Shown here one piece after another: positions 8,434-16,897 of a stretch of 64,000 nt of DNA. A program made the translations under genes and the position numbers. How positions within the stretch are numbered: the stretch's first letter is position 1; every line of letters begins with the position of its first letter. This DNA is from Fluviicola sp. (GTDB lineage Bacteria > Bacteroidota > Bacteroidia > Flavobacteriales_D > Crocinitomicaceae): positions 1 through 64,000 of the forward strand of contig JAIRJW010000070.1 in NCBI GenBank assembly GCA_031260455.1, written 5' to 3'. The notes beneath the pieces are model-generated. The model made no database searches, was not told where the DNA came from, and worked only from the letters and a program-made list of their open reading frames with translations.

Positions 8434-9714
8434 ATGTCATACTTGTTTACCTCAGAATCTGTTTCTGAAGGACACCCGGATAAAGTAGCGGATCAAATCT
8501 CCGATGCATTGATTGATAATTTTATGGCTTTTGATCCAACTTCAAAAGTTGCTTGCGAAACTTTGGTAACAACAGGACAAGTTGTGTTGGCCGGAGAAGT
8601 GAAAACAAATACTTATCTGGATGTTCAGACGATTGCCCGCGAGGTGATCCGTAAAATTGGATATACCAAGTCAGAATATATGTTCGAAGCTAATTCCTGT
8701 GGAATTCTTTCGGCGATTCACGATCAGTCTTCCGATATTAACCAGGGAGTGGACCGCAAAGTTTCAAATGATGATTTTGAGGCAAAAGCAGAAGCTCAGG
8801 GAGCTGGTGACCAGGGAATGATGTTCGGTTACGCTACAAAAGAAACCGAAAATTATATGCCTTTGGCATTGGATCTGGCACATAACATTTTGCAGGAATT
8901 GTCACGTATTCGTAATAACGAAGCACATGTGATCGGTTATCTGCGTCCGGATGCAAAATCCCAGGTAACGATTGAATACTCTGATGATAATGTTCCGCAA
9001 CGAATTGATACAATCGTAGTTTCCACACAGCATGACGATTTTGGAACAGAGGCAGAGATGCTGAAGAAGATCAATGAAGATATTATCAATATCGTCATTC
9101 CGCGTGTAAAAGAAAAATTGAAACCGGAATTACAGGCTTTGTTCAACGATCAGATCACTTACCACATTAACCCGACAGGGAAATTCGTAATCGGAGGACC
9201 TCACGGTGATACCGGTTTGACAGGTCGTAAGATCATCGTTGATACATACGGAGGAAAAGGTGCTCACGGCGGTGGAGCATTCTCAGGAAAAGACCCTTCT
9301 AAAGTGGATCGCTCTGCAGCTTATGCAACACGTCATATTGCTAAAAACCTGGTTGGTGCAGGTTTGTGTGATGAAGTGCTGGTACAGGTTTCTTACGCAA
9401 TTGGTGTGGCGCAACCTTGCGGTTTGTTCATTAACACATACGGAACATCCAAAGTGAACCTGACGGATGGTGAAATCGCTAAGAAGTGTGCTGAAATCTT
9501 TGATATGCGCCCTTATGCCATTGAGCAGCGTTTGAAATTGAGAAACCCGATTTACGCTGAAACGGCTGCTTACGGCCACATGGGACGCAAGAATGAAGTC
9601 GTGAAGAAAATATTTAATGCGCCGGATGGAACTCAGATTGTGAAAGAAGTTGAGTTGTTTACATGGGAAAAACTAGACTTTGTAGATAAAGTAAAAGTTG
9701 CTTTCGGATTGTAA
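8434..9714 (+). CDS. metK: S-adenosylmethionine synthetase
   Basis: A 426-residue enzyme that makes S-adenosylmethionine from methionine and ATP, in the cytoplasm. Signature segments are present in order: [18 protein letters not shown] near the N-terminus, [12 protein letters not shown] in the middle and the phosphate-binding [19 protein letters not shown] near residue 290. The start at 8434 ([17 protein letters not shown]) is the family norm; the frame is open upstream but a -7 box at 8396-8403 places the transcript start inside that extension. The gene is monocistronic, with a hairpin terminator directly downstream. Confidence 0.98.
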   Translation: MSYLFTSESVSEGHPDKVADQISDALIDNFMAFDPTSKVACETLVTTGQVVLAGEVKTNTYLDVQTIAREVIRKIGYTKSEYMFEANSCGILSAIHDQSSDINQGVDRKVSNDDFEAKAEAQGAGDQGMMFGYATKETENYMPLALDLAHNILQELSRIRNNEAHVIGYLRPDAKSQVTIEYSDDNVPQRIDTIVVSTQHDDFGTEAEMLKKINEDIINIVIPRVKEKLKPELQALFNDQITYHINPTGKFVIGGPHGDTGLTGRKIIVDTYGGKGAHGGGAFSGKDPSKVDRSAAYATRHIAKNLVGAGLCDEVLVQVSYAIGVAQPCGLFINTYGTSKVNLTDGEIAKKCAEIFDMRPYAIEQRLKLRNPIYAETAAYGHMGRKNEVVKKIFNAPDGTQIVKEVELFTWEKLDFVDKVKVAFGL

Positions 9715-9733
9715 ACCTCCTGGAAAGTTTGAA

Positions 9734-9770
9734 AACCCTGACTTTGCTACAGTGAACGTCAGGGTTTTTT
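9734..9770 (+). terminator. rho-independent terminator after metK
   Basis: Inverted arms AACCCTGAC (9734-9742) and GTCAGGGTT (9758-9766) form a 9-bp stem, followed by a run of T. Confidence 0.88.
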
Positions 9771-9940
9771 GTTACTTTTCAACTTTTTTTCTTTGTCTCA
9801 ATCTGATTTTCAGCAGTTGAAAATTACACTGAAGCAAATCGCAATATTTGATTTTCCGACTTTGCGTTATTCGCCCAAAAGGAGAATTTCCCACTTTTCG
9901 GTGATATATAAGTTATGTGAATCCGGATGTTCGCGCCACC

Positions 9941-10333
9941 TTACTTGTTTAAAACAGCTTGAATATCTGGCTTGAAATACAGCTCCGATTTCAGGACCTT
10001 CCCGTCTTCACGGTAAATTGGATTTCCGTTTGCATCCAGTTTGCTCATATTGGAACGCTGAATTTCTTCAAAAACTTCTGCAATTTTATTCTGGAGCCCA
10101 TGTTTTAAGATTGTTCCGCACAAGATATACAGCTGATCACCCAAAGCATCCGCAATTTCAACAATGTCTCCGTTTTTTGCCGCTTCCAGGTATTCCTCAT
10201 TTTCTTCTTTCATCAGGTTGTAGCGAAGAGTGATATCTGCTTCGGACAATTGAGCTGTTGGTTCGTAATTATTCGGAATGTTGAAGGCATCGTGAAAAGA
10301 TTCAACTGCTGAAATGGTTTCTTTGAGCGTCAT
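9941..10333 (-). CDS. MazG-like nucleotide pyrophosphohydrolase
   Basis: A 130-residue all-alpha NTP pyrophosphohydrolase. The metal-binding helices are visible: KEENEEYLEAAKNGDIVEIADALGD has the E-x-x-E and E-x-x-D pairs that chelate magnesium. The protein is single-domain, shorter than E. coli MazG, so it belongs with the MazG-like/dUTPase-like small proteins and probably hydrolyses a non-canonical nucleotide to the monophosphate. The start at 10333 (MTLKETISAVESFH) follows a TATATTTG -7 box at 10350-10357; the longer frame upstream is non-conserved. Confidence 0.88.
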   Translation of the reverse strand: MTLKETISAVESFHDAFNIPNNYEPTAQLSEADITLRYNLMKEENEEYLEAAKNGDIVEIADALGDQLYILCGTILKHGLQNKIAEVFEEIQRSNMSKLDANGNPIYREDGKVLKSELYFKPDIQAVLNK

Positions 10334-10349
10334 GTTTGTTGTGTTTTTA

Positions 10350-10357
10350 CAAATATA
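10350..10357 (-). promoter_or_regulatory. -7 box for the MazG-like gene
   Basis: Minus strand TATATTTG, an exact TAnnTTTG, 16 bases before the ATG at 10333. Confidence 0.6.
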
Positions 10358-10445
10358 GGACCTCCCGGGGATTCCGGATAAATTAATTCCGAATTGGAAA
10401 AAATAATTATTGGGAATTAGTTTTGGTCTTTCGCTGGTACGGAAT

Positions 10446-10481
10446 AAAAAAACTCTCAGCATCCCGTAGAATGTGAGAGTT
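10446..10481 (-). terminator. terminator of the phosphate transport operon
   Basis: Arms AACTCTCA (10451-10458) and TGAGAGTT (10474-10481) pair perfectly; read on the minus strand the stem is followed by a run of T. It lies just beyond the stop of the Pit gene. Confidence 0.85.
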
Positions 10482-10505
10482 TTATCTCGTAAATTAATGT
10501 TGTAT

Positions 10506-11981
10506 CTAATGGAACAACAGTGAAATGTAATAGATTCCTGCAGCCAGCAATCCGGATACCGGAATAGTCAGAATCCAGGCCCACAATAGGTTAATGGTTA
10601 CTCCCCAGCGAACAGCACTGAGCCGTTTGGTAGCTCCCACACCGATAATGGAACCTGTAATGGTATGTGTTGTAGAAACCGGGATTCCAAGGTTGGAAAC
10701 AGTAAACAAAGTCAATGCTCCCGCAGTTTCGGCACAAACACCTTCCAGCGGAGTCACTTTCGTGATTTTCGTACCCATCGTTTTCACGATTTTCCATCCT
10801 CCCATCATAGTTCCCAAACCAATCATCAGGTAACAGGAAAAAGCAATCCAGCCTGGCATGGTTTCGGAGTTTACTTTCGTTTTGATTTTATGCCCCTGAC
10901 GGATTTCTCCGTTTTGCTTTATATAATCTTTGAAAATATCCGCTTCGATATAATCCTGGTTCAGCATTTTTCCTTTGAAAATTACATCGTGTGTTTTTGC
11001 ATCGTAGATGTCTTCTCCTTTGGTATAAATCAGGATGTGATCTTCTTTTTCGATTTTCAGGGAATCAATGTCCTGCGTGTATTTGGGCTTAAACTTAGCC
11101 AATCTTCCTTCTGCGTCTTTGAATTCGATCTGGAACACCTCAGAAATCTGGAACATTTTTGGGATTTTCCCCACAATCTGCCCCTGGTCGTTTCGCTGTG
11201 AGTTAGCAAAAACCATCAAAGCAGCACAAATAATTCCCATTACTTTTTGTGAATCGGCACCACCGTGACCCAAAGAGAAAGCTGCGGAAGAAAGCAATTG
11301 CAGTTTTTTATACATGTTAGATTCCTTCATCGCCGTTTGGCGTTTCCCATGAACCAATTCATAATAAGTATAAGTCAGGATGAAAATAATGATCATTCCC
11401 ATCACAATGTAAAGCATAACTGGCTTTACGTCCAGGTACTCTACCATGTAATCCATGATGAAGTAAGTTATGGTGGAGAGAATCACGATGGAAATCATCT
11501 TTTTGGCAAAGTTCCTGCTGACGGTAATCAATGCAATTACAAAAGCAATGACTCCCCCGATAAACGGAGCCAGGATGATAAAACAGGTTACTTTGATAAT
11601 TTCTGCAGATGCAATCACGTTAAACCCGGCGTGGGCCACGGCTGCTCCTGCAAATCCTCCGATCAGGGTATGAGAAGAAGAAGACGGAATTCCCAGCCAC
11701 CAGGTCAGCAGGTTCCAGATCATAGCAGCAATTAATCCGGAAAGGATTACATAAAGGTTGATTGCACTGTTGTCAACTGTTTTTGCTACGGTATTTCCCA
11801 CGCTCATATCAAATACCCAGAAAGCAATGACATTGAAAAGTGCTGCCCAGACTACAGCCTGGAACGGAGTCAATACCTTAGTGGAAACCACTGTAGCAAT
11901 GGAATTTGCCGAATCATGGAAACCATTCACCAAATCAAACAGTAGTGCAAGAATGATGATGACGATTAATAATGAGAACAT
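10506..11981 (-). CDS. inorganic phosphate transporter, Pit family
   Basis: A 491-residue inner-membrane transporter of the PHO4/Pit family. Both internally repeated signatures are present: GFHDSANSIATVVSTKVL with NVIAFWV in the first half and VSTTHTITGSIIGVG with WAWILTIPVSG in the second. Family members import phosphate with a cation (H+ or Na+). Between the halves, residues about 265-385, is a hydrophilic insert with alternating charged residues that E. coli PitA lacks at this size. The gene follows the DUF47 gene by 25 bases, the common DUF47-Pit operon in which the DUF47 protein modulates the carrier. Confidence 0.93.
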   Translation of the reverse strand: MFSLLIVIIILALLFDLVNGFHDSANSIATVVSTKVLTPFQAVVWAALFNVIAFWVFDMSVGNTVAKTVDNSAINLYVILSGLIAAMIWNLLTWWLGIPSSSSHTLIGGFAGAAVAHAGFNVIASAEIIKVTCFIILAPFIGGVIAFVIALITVSRNFAKKMISIVILSTITYFIMDYMVEYLDVKPVMLYIVMGMIIIFILTYTYYELVHGKRQTAMKESNMYKKLQLLSSAAFSLGHGGADSQKVMGIICAALMVFANSQRNDQGQIVGKIPKMFQISEVFQIEFKDAEGRLAKFKPKYTQDIDSLKIEKEDHILIYTKGEDIYDAKTHDVIFKGKMLNQDYIEADIFKDYIKQNGEIRQGHKIKTKVNSETMPGWIAFSCYLMIGLGTMMGGWKIVKTMGTKITKVTPLEGVCAETAGALTLFTVSNLGIPVSTTHTITGSIIGVGATKRLSAVRWGVTINLLWAWILTIPVSGLLAAGIYYISLLFH

Positions 11982-12006
11982 AACTTTATTGGTTTTCCAA
12001 TGAATA

Positions 12007-12654
12007 TTAAGCGTATTTTACAACAATTGATTCAATCACATTTCCGGCATCTTCACATTTGTCTGTTGCTACTTCCATGATCTGGTAAATCTCACGTCTT
12101 TTGATCAGGCTTTTTGCATCCACATCCGAATCAAACAATTTTTCGATACTCAGGTCAAAAATATCGTCAGCCTGGTTTTCGATACTGTTGATTTTGATCA
12201 CACACTCAACGATCTTTTGTGTGTTTTTCAAATTTCTCAACTCTTTTACGGCAGCATTTACTGCTAAAACAGCATCGTGAATGGCATCTGCCATTTTCAG
12301 AATCCCCTGGTCATCGATCGGTGTAACTTTATAAAAATTGATCTTTTTTGCAGAAGCATAAATGTGGTCAGCAATATCGTCCAGAGAAGTCGCTAATGAA
12401 TGGATGTCTTCACGATCAAAAGGTGTAATGAAATTTCTTCCCAGTTCAACAAAGATTTTGTGTGTCAGGTCATCATTCTGATGCTCCAGATCTTCCATTT
12501 CCTTAATGATAGTGGCCCTTTTGTTGTAATCTGCTTCATTCACACAAAGAACCAATTTACCTGCAATTGCTTCCAGGTTTTGGGATGCTTCTTCAAATAA
12601 AGAGTAAAATATTTTGTCTTTAGGTAAGAAAAATTTTAAAATTCCAGATGCCAT
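12007..12654 (-). CDS. DUF47 (PhoU-like) phosphate transport regulator
   Basis: A 215-residue all-helical protein of the DUF47/PhoU-like family. Metal-binding E/D-rich helices are visible (EMEDLEHQNDDLTHKI; SLDDIADHIYASAKK; SIENQADDIFD). Such proteins are encoded beside Pit carriers and are thought to regulate them. The start at 12654 (MASGILKFFLPKDK) is the family start; a TACCTTTG box at 12682-12689 supports it over a longer frame from 12780. The Pit gene follows after 25 bases. Confidence 0.92.
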   Translation of the reverse strand: MASGILKFFLPKDKIFYSLFEEASQNLEAIAGKLVLCVNEADYNKRATIIKEMEDLEHQNDDLTHKIFVELGRNFITPFDREDIHSLATSLDDIADHIYASAKKINFYKVTPIDDQGILKMADAIHDAVLAVNAAVKELRNLKNTQKIVECVIKINSIENQADDIFDLSIEKLFDSDVDAKSLIKRREIYQIMEVATDKCEDAGNVIESIVVKYA

Positions 12655-12681
12655 TTTTACTAAACTTAATGATTGCTGCGA

Positions 12682-12689
12682 CAAAGGTA
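12682..12689 (-). promoter_or_regulatory. -7 box of the DUF47-Pit operon
   Basis: Minus strand TACCTTTG, an exact TAnnTTTG, 27 bases before the ATG at 12654. Confidence 0.65.
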
Positions 12690-12818
12690 CTTCTAGTTTA
12701 GAGAGGATGTTTCGCCCGAAGTAAATGTTAACGAAATGGTAAAATAAGCTTGTTTCCAGATAAAAAGGAGCTTGTTTCACTCAAAGTAACAGTGTTTTAG
12801 GCAGTTAGAGCGTTTAAA

Positions 12819-12836
12819 TGTTAACTTAATGTTAAG
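12819..12836. promoter_or_regulatory. candidate Pho-box direct repeat
   Basis: TGTTAAC and TGTTAAG are spaced with an 11-base period (7-base unit, 4-base gap). On the minus strand it reads TTAACA-N5-TTAACA, which equals the PhoP box known from Bacillus. It lies about 130 bases upstream of the DUF47-Pit promoter box. That Bacteroidota PhoB uses this site is inference. Confidence 0.4.
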
Positions 12837-12913
12837 TGATTGGATTTTAAATCGAATTTGCCTGGATAACTGACTCACTACGGAAGCTTTAAAATGACAA
12901 AAACGGACATCAA

Positions 12914-12931
12914 TGTTAAGTGAATATTAAA
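12914..12931. promoter_or_regulatory. second candidate Pho-box repeat
   Basis: TGTTAAG and TATTAAA again repeat with an 11-base period, about 60 bases before the -7 box of the DUF2490 gene. It is weaker than the first site and lies in AT-rich DNA, so chance is possible. Confidence 0.25.
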
Positions 12932-12988
12932 AATGTTATTAAAAAATTAATCTGTTGTTTGTTGTTGGTTAAGATAATATGAAGCTAT

Positions 12989-12996
12989 TAGTTTTG
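12989..12996 (+). promoter_or_regulatory. promoter of the DUF2490 gene
   Basis: TAGTTTTG fits TAnnTTTG. A TTG at 12965-12967 lies 21 bases upstream, the usual position of the Bacteroidota -33 element. The ATG at 13014 is 17 bases downstream. Confidence 0.65.
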
Positions 12997-13013
12997 CCGA
13001 AAAAAATAAATAT

Positions 13014-13772
13014 ATGAAACAAGTTGTTATTCTGATATTTCTGGTGCTTCCCTTATTCCCGAAGGCCCAGGGCTGGGCAAATGATACACGTTTCAGGACC
13101 GGGACCTGGAATGTGGCAAATGTCAGGTATGAGGCCTTTCCGAAACTGCATTTTATCGCAGAAGGACAAATCCGGAGTCAGGAGTTCTATAACGATTTGA
13201 ATTATTGGGAACTGAAAACGTTTTTTCACTACCTGTTTACGGAACAGTTTTCCGGAGGACTGGGAGTGGGAACTTACCATCAATATGCCGATTATGAGAA
13301 TTTCCGGACTCCGCAAAGACAGATCGAAAATCGTATTTGGGCAGAGTTTGTCCTGAAAACAAATGCAAAACGCATTCAGTTCGATCATCGCTATCGCTTC
13401 GAATATCGTTTTATTCAAAAGTGGGACAGCGCCCTGGATGGTTTTACCTCCAATTATGATGGTACAACCGATGAAGACCGCTACCGTTTCCGTTACCGTT
13501 TGCAGGCTTTTGTCCCACTGACACATAAAACTATGCAGAAAAACACACTTTTTGCAAATACTTCAGATGAGGTGATGTTTACACATAAAGCCCCGTATTT
13601 TAATCAAAACCGCTTTTTTGTCGGGCTCGGCTACAAGATTAATACGGCTTCCATTCAGGTGGGATTGATGCACCAGTTTCTCCATACAAATACAACGGAT
13701 CGCAGAAAGGACTATATACAGATTACCTTCAGTACAGTCATTAAAAACAAGCCGAAAAAGAAGTCGGTTTAA
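13014..13772 (+). CDS. DUF2490 outer-membrane beta-barrel protein
   Basis: A 252-residue protein with a clear signal peptide (residues about 1-19, ending PKAQG). The mature part is rich in alternating aromatic strands (FDHRYRFEYRFIQKW; YRFRYRLQAFVPLT; NRFFVGLGYKI), as expected for an outer-membrane barrel. The N-terminal WNVANVRYEAFPKLHFIAEGQ pattern is DUF2490. Function is unknown. It faces the DUF47-Pit operon head to head and may share the Pho-like repeats between them, so a phosphate-linked role is possible (inference). Confidence 0.85.
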   Translation: MKQVVILIFLVLPLFPKAQGWANDTRFRTGTWNVANVRYEAFPKLHFIAEGQIRSQEFYNDLNYWELKTFFHYLFTEQFSGGLGVGTYHQYADYENFRTPQRQIENRIWAEFVLKTNAKRIQFDHRYRFEYRFIQKWDSALDGFTSNYDGTTDEDRYRFRYRLQAFVPLTHKTMQKNTLFANTSDEVMFTHKAPYFNQNRFFVGLGYKINTASIQVGLMHQFLHTNTTDRRKDYIQITFSTVIKNKPKKKSV

Positions 13773-14324
13773 CCAGCTGCATGGAGCATATCCGATATTT
13801 TCGCTAATACTCAACTTGATCGTTACCATGTTAAACATCATTGAGCCGCTGCCATTCGGAAGTTACAGCAAAAAACTCATCAAGACAAATATGACTAAAG
13901 TAACATGTGAAAAAAACGATTGAAAGGAACCAACGACAAGCAACTTGAATCGGTCAATTATTATCTGTCCGTATCCAGGCTGATTAAATTTCCAATTCTT
14001 TTTCTCCAGTGTTTTCATAGGGTTTCTTTCCGGGTTTCTGCCGAATAAATATTTTGATTTAAGCAGGTAGTGTACTGATTAATAGGATTATAATGATTTT
14101 AGTTGGACAAGGTAACGAAAAACGTTAATTGTAACTCCTTATAAGCTAAAAAATATAAATTAGCTCAGGATTGCTGATTTTCGGAATAGCTAATAACAGT
14201 AATATACAACGCGAAAAGGTTTAATTTGACTAATTGAACAGGCCTCTCTTACCTTTACAATTTTGCGTAGTTATGTTCAAAATAATACTTGATGTTGAAA
14301 TTTTAAACAGCTTCTAAAAGCTTT
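13773..14324. other. 550-base intergenic region without gene
   Basis: No frame with family resemblance, no strong hairpin and no tRNA were seen. A minus frame at 13563-13841 is mostly the complement of the DUF2490 gene and was discarded. Confidence 0.5.
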
Positions 14325-15689
14325 TTATACAAGCTTCACCCCAGTGTAATTTGCAGGAGTAATTTCTTTCAACCTCACTTTCATAGCTGCATCCACACCC
14401 AGTGTGTCGATAAAATCATGAACCGTTTGCTGCGTAACTTTCTCATTCTTACGCGTCAAGCCTTTCAAAGCTTCATAGGGTTTCGGGAACCCGATGCTTC
14501 GGAGAATCGTCTGAATAGCTTCTGCTACCACCGCCCAGTTCGCTTCCAGGTCTTCCCGGATAGCCTGTTCGTTCAGCAACAGCTTGTTTAACCCCATAAC
14601 AGTAGCCTTAAATGCAACCAGGGAATGAGCCAAAGGCATCCCAACGGCTCTTAACACCGTGGAATCCGTTAAATCACGCTGTAGCCTGGAAACTGGCAAT
14701 TTTGCTGCAAGGTGTTCGTACAAAGCATTTGCAATCCCGATATTTCCTTCGGAGTTCTCAAAATCAATCGGGTTTACTTTGTGCGGCATCGCCGAAGAAC
14801 CTACTTCTCCTTCTTTCAGTTTTTGCTTGAAATAATCCATAGAAATATAGGTCCACATATCGCGGTTCAGGTCCAAGATAATGGTATTGATACGCTTCAG
14901 ACAGTCAAACAGGTTGGCAAGTTGATCATAATTTTCAATTTGAGTTGTCAATTGACTTCTGTTCAATCCGAGCTGTTCGTTGACGAATTTATTGGAGAAA
15001 GCAACCCAGTCTGTTTCCGGAAAAGCAACCTGGTGTGCGTTGAAATTCCCAGTCGCACCGCCGAATTTTGCAGCATAAGGAATGTGTTTCAAAATTTCCA
15101 GCTGTGTTTCCAAACGGTAAACAAACACGCCGATTTCTTTCCCTAAAATGGTCGGAGAAGCTGGCTGGCCATGCGTTCGGGCAAGCAAGGCCACTCCGGA
15201 CCAATCATTCATGTACCTTTTTAATACGCCGATCAATGCTTCCAATACCGGAATATACACTTCCTTCACTGCCTCTTTCAAACTCAAAGGAATAGCCGTA
15301 TTGTTGATATCCTGGGAAGTCAGTCCAAAGTGAATAAACTCCAGGTAATTTTCCAGTCCGAGCGGCTGCATCTTTTCTTTCAGAAAGTACTCTACAGCTT
15401 TTACATCGTGATTGGTCGTTTTTTCAATGTTCTTGACCGCCAGTGCATCTTCTTCCGAAAAAAAGGTCACAATAGCTCTCAATGCCGGAAAAATGGATGA
15501 CGAAACAGTTTTCAACGGCCCGATTCCGGCCTCAACCAGAGCAATGAAGTATTCCACCTCTACATGAACGCGGTATTTAATCAATCCGTATTCCGAAAAA
15601 TAAGGAGCCAGTTCGCTGACTTTTGAACGGTAACGTCCGTCAACGGGACTGATTGCTGTGAGCGTTGTAAGAGACATAGAATTACTCAT
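14325..15689 (-). CDS. purB: adenylosuccinate lyase
   Basis: A 454-residue fumarase/aspartase-superfamily enzyme acting twice in purine synthesis (SAICAR to AICAR, and adenylosuccinate to AMP). The N-terminus LTAISPVDGRYRSKVSELAPYFSEYGL and the signature loop GSSAMPHKVNPIDFENSEGN (catalytic serine) identify the E. coli-type PurB. ATG codons at 15689 and 15677 are both possible; the first is kept because a TATCTTTG -7 box lies 20 bases before it. It is monocistronic. Confidence 0.97.
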   Translation of the reverse strand: MSNSMSLTTLTAISPVDGRYRSKVSELAPYFSEYGLIKYRVHVEVEYFIALVEAGIGPLKTVSSSIFPALRAIVTFFSEEDALAVKNIEKTTNHDVKAVEYFLKEKMQPLGLENYLEFIHFGLTSQDINNTAIPLSLKEAVKEVYIPVLEALIGVLKRYMNDWSGVALLARTHGQPASPTILGKEIGVFVYRLETQLEILKHIPYAAKFGGATGNFNAHQVAFPETDWVAFSNKFVNEQLGLNRSQLTTQIENYDQLANLFDCLKRINTIILDLNRDMWTYISMDYFKQKLKEGEVGSSAMPHKVNPIDFENSEGNIGIANALYEHLAAKLPVSRLQRDLTDSTVLRAVGMPLAHSLVAFKATVMGLNKLLLNEQAIREDLEANWAVVAEAIQTILRSIGFPKPYEALKGLTRKNEKVTQQTVHDFIDTLGVDAAMKVRLKEITPANYTGVKLV

Positions 15690-15709
15690 AATTCATTTTT
15701 TGAAAGATG

Positions 15710-15717
15710 CAAAGATA
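15710..15717 (-). promoter_or_regulatory. -7 box for purB
   Basis: Minus strand TATCTTTG, an exact TAnnTTTG, 20 bases before the ATG at 15689. Confidence 0.6.
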
Positions 15718-15865
15718 ATCCTTAATTACGAATTTTTTATTCCAATTGATACCAAATAGATAACCAGTCAATCCCAATTCGTAATTAAAATGAGAGTCTT
15801 AGCTCCTCCACTCTGGTTTGTTAATAGAATCTTCCTGTTGACGATTGATTTTACTTCAAGTTACT

Positions 15866-15873
15866 TACATTTG
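15866..15873 (+). promoter_or_regulatory. -7 box abutting the EI24 gene start
   Basis: TACATTTG is an exact TAnnTTTG only four bases before the ATG at 15878, so the transcript would start at or next to the A of the start codon. Confidence 0.5.
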
Positions 15874-15877
15874 AAAT

Positions 15878-16726
15878 ATGCGATTCATCAAGAACCTTTT
15901 TATTGGTTACAGAGCATACGTCAAAGCATTCCGGCTAATCATAGATTATAAATTGTATTTCTACATTATTTTCCCCGCTATCCTGATGCTGGGTATTTAT
16001 CAGGTCGGATTCATGATCCACCTCCACGAACCCCAGGCAACAGCAACAAGCATGAACGGGATTATCTGGTACCTGATCAAGCTGATGGCGGAAATCCTGA
16101 TTGCAACCACGCTGATGCGTTTCGCAAAATACCTCGTAGTGATTTTATTGTCGCCCCTGTTTTCGAAAATCTCGGAAAAAGTCGAATTTATTCTTACTGG
16201 GAACCGCTACCGTTTCAACTTCAAACAATTGGTCAGTGATGTCAAACGCGGCTTCCGGATCGGGATCCGAAACATGATGTGGGAAGTTTTCTTCTTTACA
16301 GTTATTTTCCTGGTCGGGATGGTTGGCTGGGGAGATTTTGCCCTGAGCCCGGTGCGGCATATTTTGTTTTTCATCAGTTTCTACTACTACGGTTTTTCCT
16401 TCATGGATTATATCCACGAACGCCTGAAAATGAACCTGCAGGAAAGCATTCAGCTTGCGAGAGAAAACCGTGGAATTGCACTTTCTATCGGCTCTGTGTA
16501 TTCTGTCATGATCTGGAATTTCATCGATCTGAACACTCTCTTCGACTGGTCTTCTTTCGGGGCTGATCCCTGGCGGTTTACTCTCACGTTTCTGACTAAT
16601 TCAGGGCTTTGGATCTGTGCTTCTTTTGCCCCGGTCTGGTCCATTGTTGCTGCAACAATCGCTATGCACGATCTCCTGGACCTGACTACCGCTTCAAAAA
16701 ACGAGTTCTCCGGAACCGTGATGTGA
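15878..16726 (+). CDS. EI24/CysZ-like membrane protein
   Basis: A 282-residue integral membrane protein. Hydrophobic segments lie near residues 25-45, 60-95, 140-165, 170-185, 205-225 and 245-265. The N-terminal FIGYRAYVKAFRLIIDYKLYFYIIFPA and an internal LVVILLSPLFSKISEKVE match the EI24 family, which includes the bacterial sulfate permease CysZ. No sulfate-assimilation genes adjoin it, so the substrate is unknown. The next in-frame methionine lies 36 codons downstream inside the conserved region, so the ATG at 15878 is very likely correct. Confidence 0.8.
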   Translation: MRFIKNLFIGYRAYVKAFRLIIDYKLYFYIIFPAILMLGIYQVGFMIHLHEPQATATSMNGIIWYLIKLMAEILIATTLMRFAKYLVVILLSPLFSKISEKVEFILTGNRYRFNFKQLVSDVKRGFRIGIRNMMWEVFFFTVIFLVGMVGWGDFALSPVRHILFFISFYYYGFSFMDYIHERLKMNLQESIQLARENRGIALSIGSVYSVMIWNFIDLNTLFDWSSFGADPWRFTLTFLTNSGLWICASFAPVWSIVAATIAMHDLLDLTTASKNEFSGTVM

Positions 16727-16897
16727 CAGATAACTTAGGCAGTTTAAAAGATTCGGATCAATCTTTTTACATTTGAATTTTGAATTCTCGCTTTTCAATT
16801 CTCATAAATATCAAAAGAGCGTATTCAGTTATCATTCACCCACTGATTTTTGAATTTTTTATATTACTTTGTCTTCGAATTATTAGACAGCTTCATT

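Noticed and set aside
13563..13841. 92-codon minus frame at the end of the DUF2490 gene
   Set aside because: Mostly complement of a well-supported gene; no promoter and no family pattern.
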